Source: Saccharum officinarum
Taxonomy: Eukaryota; Streptophyta; Magnoliopsida; Poales; Poaceae
Length of the DNA stretch: 64,000 nt
Reading direction: 5' to 3'
NCBI GenBank assembly: GCA_020631735.1
Contig: CM036188.1
Span: 11,512,214-11,576,213, forward strand
Shown here: positions 63,147 to 64,000 of the stretch, piece by piece
How the letters are laid out: each line of letters starts with the position of its first letter
Position numbering within the stretch: position 1 is the stretch's first letter
The notes under the pieces: model-generated
Told to the model about the DNA's origin: nothing
Databases searched by the model: none
The model's input: only the letters and a program-made list of their open reading frames with translations
Made by a program: the position numbers and the translations under genes

Positions 63147-64000
63147 TGAAAGGTCTTGATGGCTAGAGGGGGGTGAATGGCCTTTTAAAAATTTCTACAA
63201 AGACAAGCTAAACAAGTTTATCAATATAACAAATAGCGAGATGCGAGTTTTGCTTAGCCTACGGTGTGTTTGCAAGCCACCTATCCAATTCACAATTCTA
63301 GTATATTTACACTCAACCGCATAAGTCAAACTGCACAACTTAGCTTACAACTAAAGCTAACTAGCTACACAAGCTAAGAGCTAAACTAACAAGCTAGCAA
63401 GGTAACTAAGAAAATAATACAAGAGAGAGTTAGAAGGGTATCACCGAGGGGCGAAGTATTGAGCCAACCAATCAATATGATCAACAGATGAATTACACAA
63501 TACACAACCACCGAGATCGATTAGTCACAATAAGAAAGTGATGACACAAGATTTATCCCGAGGTTCACGTGCTTGCCAGCACGCTAGTCCCCGTTGTGTC
63601 CCTCTTCACCACGTGGTTCGGTGGCTAATTGGTCACACACGAGCCTCTCAAAAGGCGTCACAAGAACCTACCAAATGGTAAAAGGTTACAAATGACACGA
63701 GCAATCCACTAACATTGCCTTTGGCGCTTCGCTGAGGTAGGCACAAACCCCTCACAATCACCGGAGGTGACCAAGAACAATCACCAACTCTTGCCAATGC
63801 CTCCAAGTTGCTCCAAGCCATCTAGGTGGCGGCAACCACCAAGAGAAACAAGAATCCCGCAGCAAATCAACCACCAAGTGCTAACTAGATGCAATCTCAC
63901 AATGCAAATGCACTTGGATCACTCAATCTCACTTCAAATATGCAAAGAAGCAAGAGAGATGAGTGGGAGGGGAGTTGCTTAGCTCAAAGTGCTCACAAGT
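63147..64000 (-). repeat. SIRE/Maximus-like 5' LTR, partial
   Basis: Begins on the plus strand at 63147 and continues past the window edge. It matches 59689-60411 and then, past the TRIM site, 61153 onward, with scattered substitutions. It preserves the empty TRIM target. Confidence 0.9.

Larger units (their letters stand above)
59689..64000 (-). mobile_element. SIRE/Maximus-like copia element, gag kept and pol deleted (runs off right edge)
   Basis: LTR sequences at 59689-about 62278 (3' LTR, enlarged by a nested TRIM) and 63147-64000+ (5' LTR, partial) both begin on the plus strand TGAAAGGTCTTGATGGCTAG. They share long near-identical blocks (59689-60411 with 63147-63869). Between them lies only a gag gene. 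The sequence next to the 5' LTR, minus TGATATCGGAGCCATGG, is a diverged tRNA-Met-type primer site. The 3' LTR lacks about 225 bp of its start compared with the solo LTR at 50581-52615. Confidence 0.88.

Noticed and set aside
1..64000. Prokaryotic-type systems (CRISPR, operons, phage, toxin-antitoxin)
   Set aside because: No regularly spaced repeats, Shine-Dalgarno-led gene clusters or relevant domains. Introns and plant transposons show nuclear plant DNA.

Overview
This looks like nuclear DNA from a grass, probably a panicoid such as the sorghum, sugarcane or Miscanthus group. There is no operon-like organisation, coding sequence is split by GT/AG introns, and most of the window is nested transposable elements of families typical of grass genomes. 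The species assignment is an inference from repeat families only.

Layout. 1-1736 is part of a Ty3/gypsy LTR (minus) running off the left edge. 1737-3038 is the 3' part of a CACTA transposon with a decayed Ulp1-like peptidase. 3039-8640 is degenerate repeat and AT-rich DNA with a GAA microsatellite and a small LINE tail flanked by a 16-bp target duplication. 8644-13654 is a young, full-length Ty1/copia element (341-bp LTRs with two differences, target duplication CGTCT). It sits 22 bp beyond the stop codon of the one convincing host gene, a three-exon ankyrin-repeat/PGG-domain membrane protein gene on the minus strand (22098 down to 13677). Its introns hold a 1533-bp CACTA element inserted 4 nt from a splice acceptor, a 1366-bp LTR-less copy of part of the neighbouring copia, a candidate solo LTR, a Stowaway-like MITE and a tandem array.

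22.1-33.6 kb is repeat-rich: a gypsy remnant with its LTR, a grass repeat-protein pseudogene, two non-autonomous hAT elements with 8-bp target duplications, three exon-like pieces of an unidentified gene's 3' end, a CACTA end and a 5'-truncated LINE. 33972-38738 is a second full-length copia (target duplication TCCAT) that splits an open frame of about 105 codons. 39.05-53.57 kb is one old Tat-lineage Ty3/gypsy element (minus). It has two RNase H domains and, downstream of pol, an antisense six-exon gene for a plant-mobile-domain (PMD) protein with its own TATA-type promoter. A 2035-bp SIRE/Maximus-like solo LTR (target duplication CCGCT) is nested in its gag. 55.15-59.69 kb is a decayed L1-type LINE (minus). 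It is interrupted by a SIRE/Maximus-like element that keeps gag and has lost pol. That element's left LTR contains a complete 741-bp TRIM element (target duplication AAATC), and the homologous LTR at the right edge of the window preserves the empty site.

The insertions can be partly ordered by nesting: TRIM after the SIRE/Maximus-like element after the LINE; solo LTR after the Tat gypsy; copia after the split open frame; CACTA, copia and copia fragment after the ankyrin gene. No tRNA, rRNA, CRISPR or bacterial-type features were seen.
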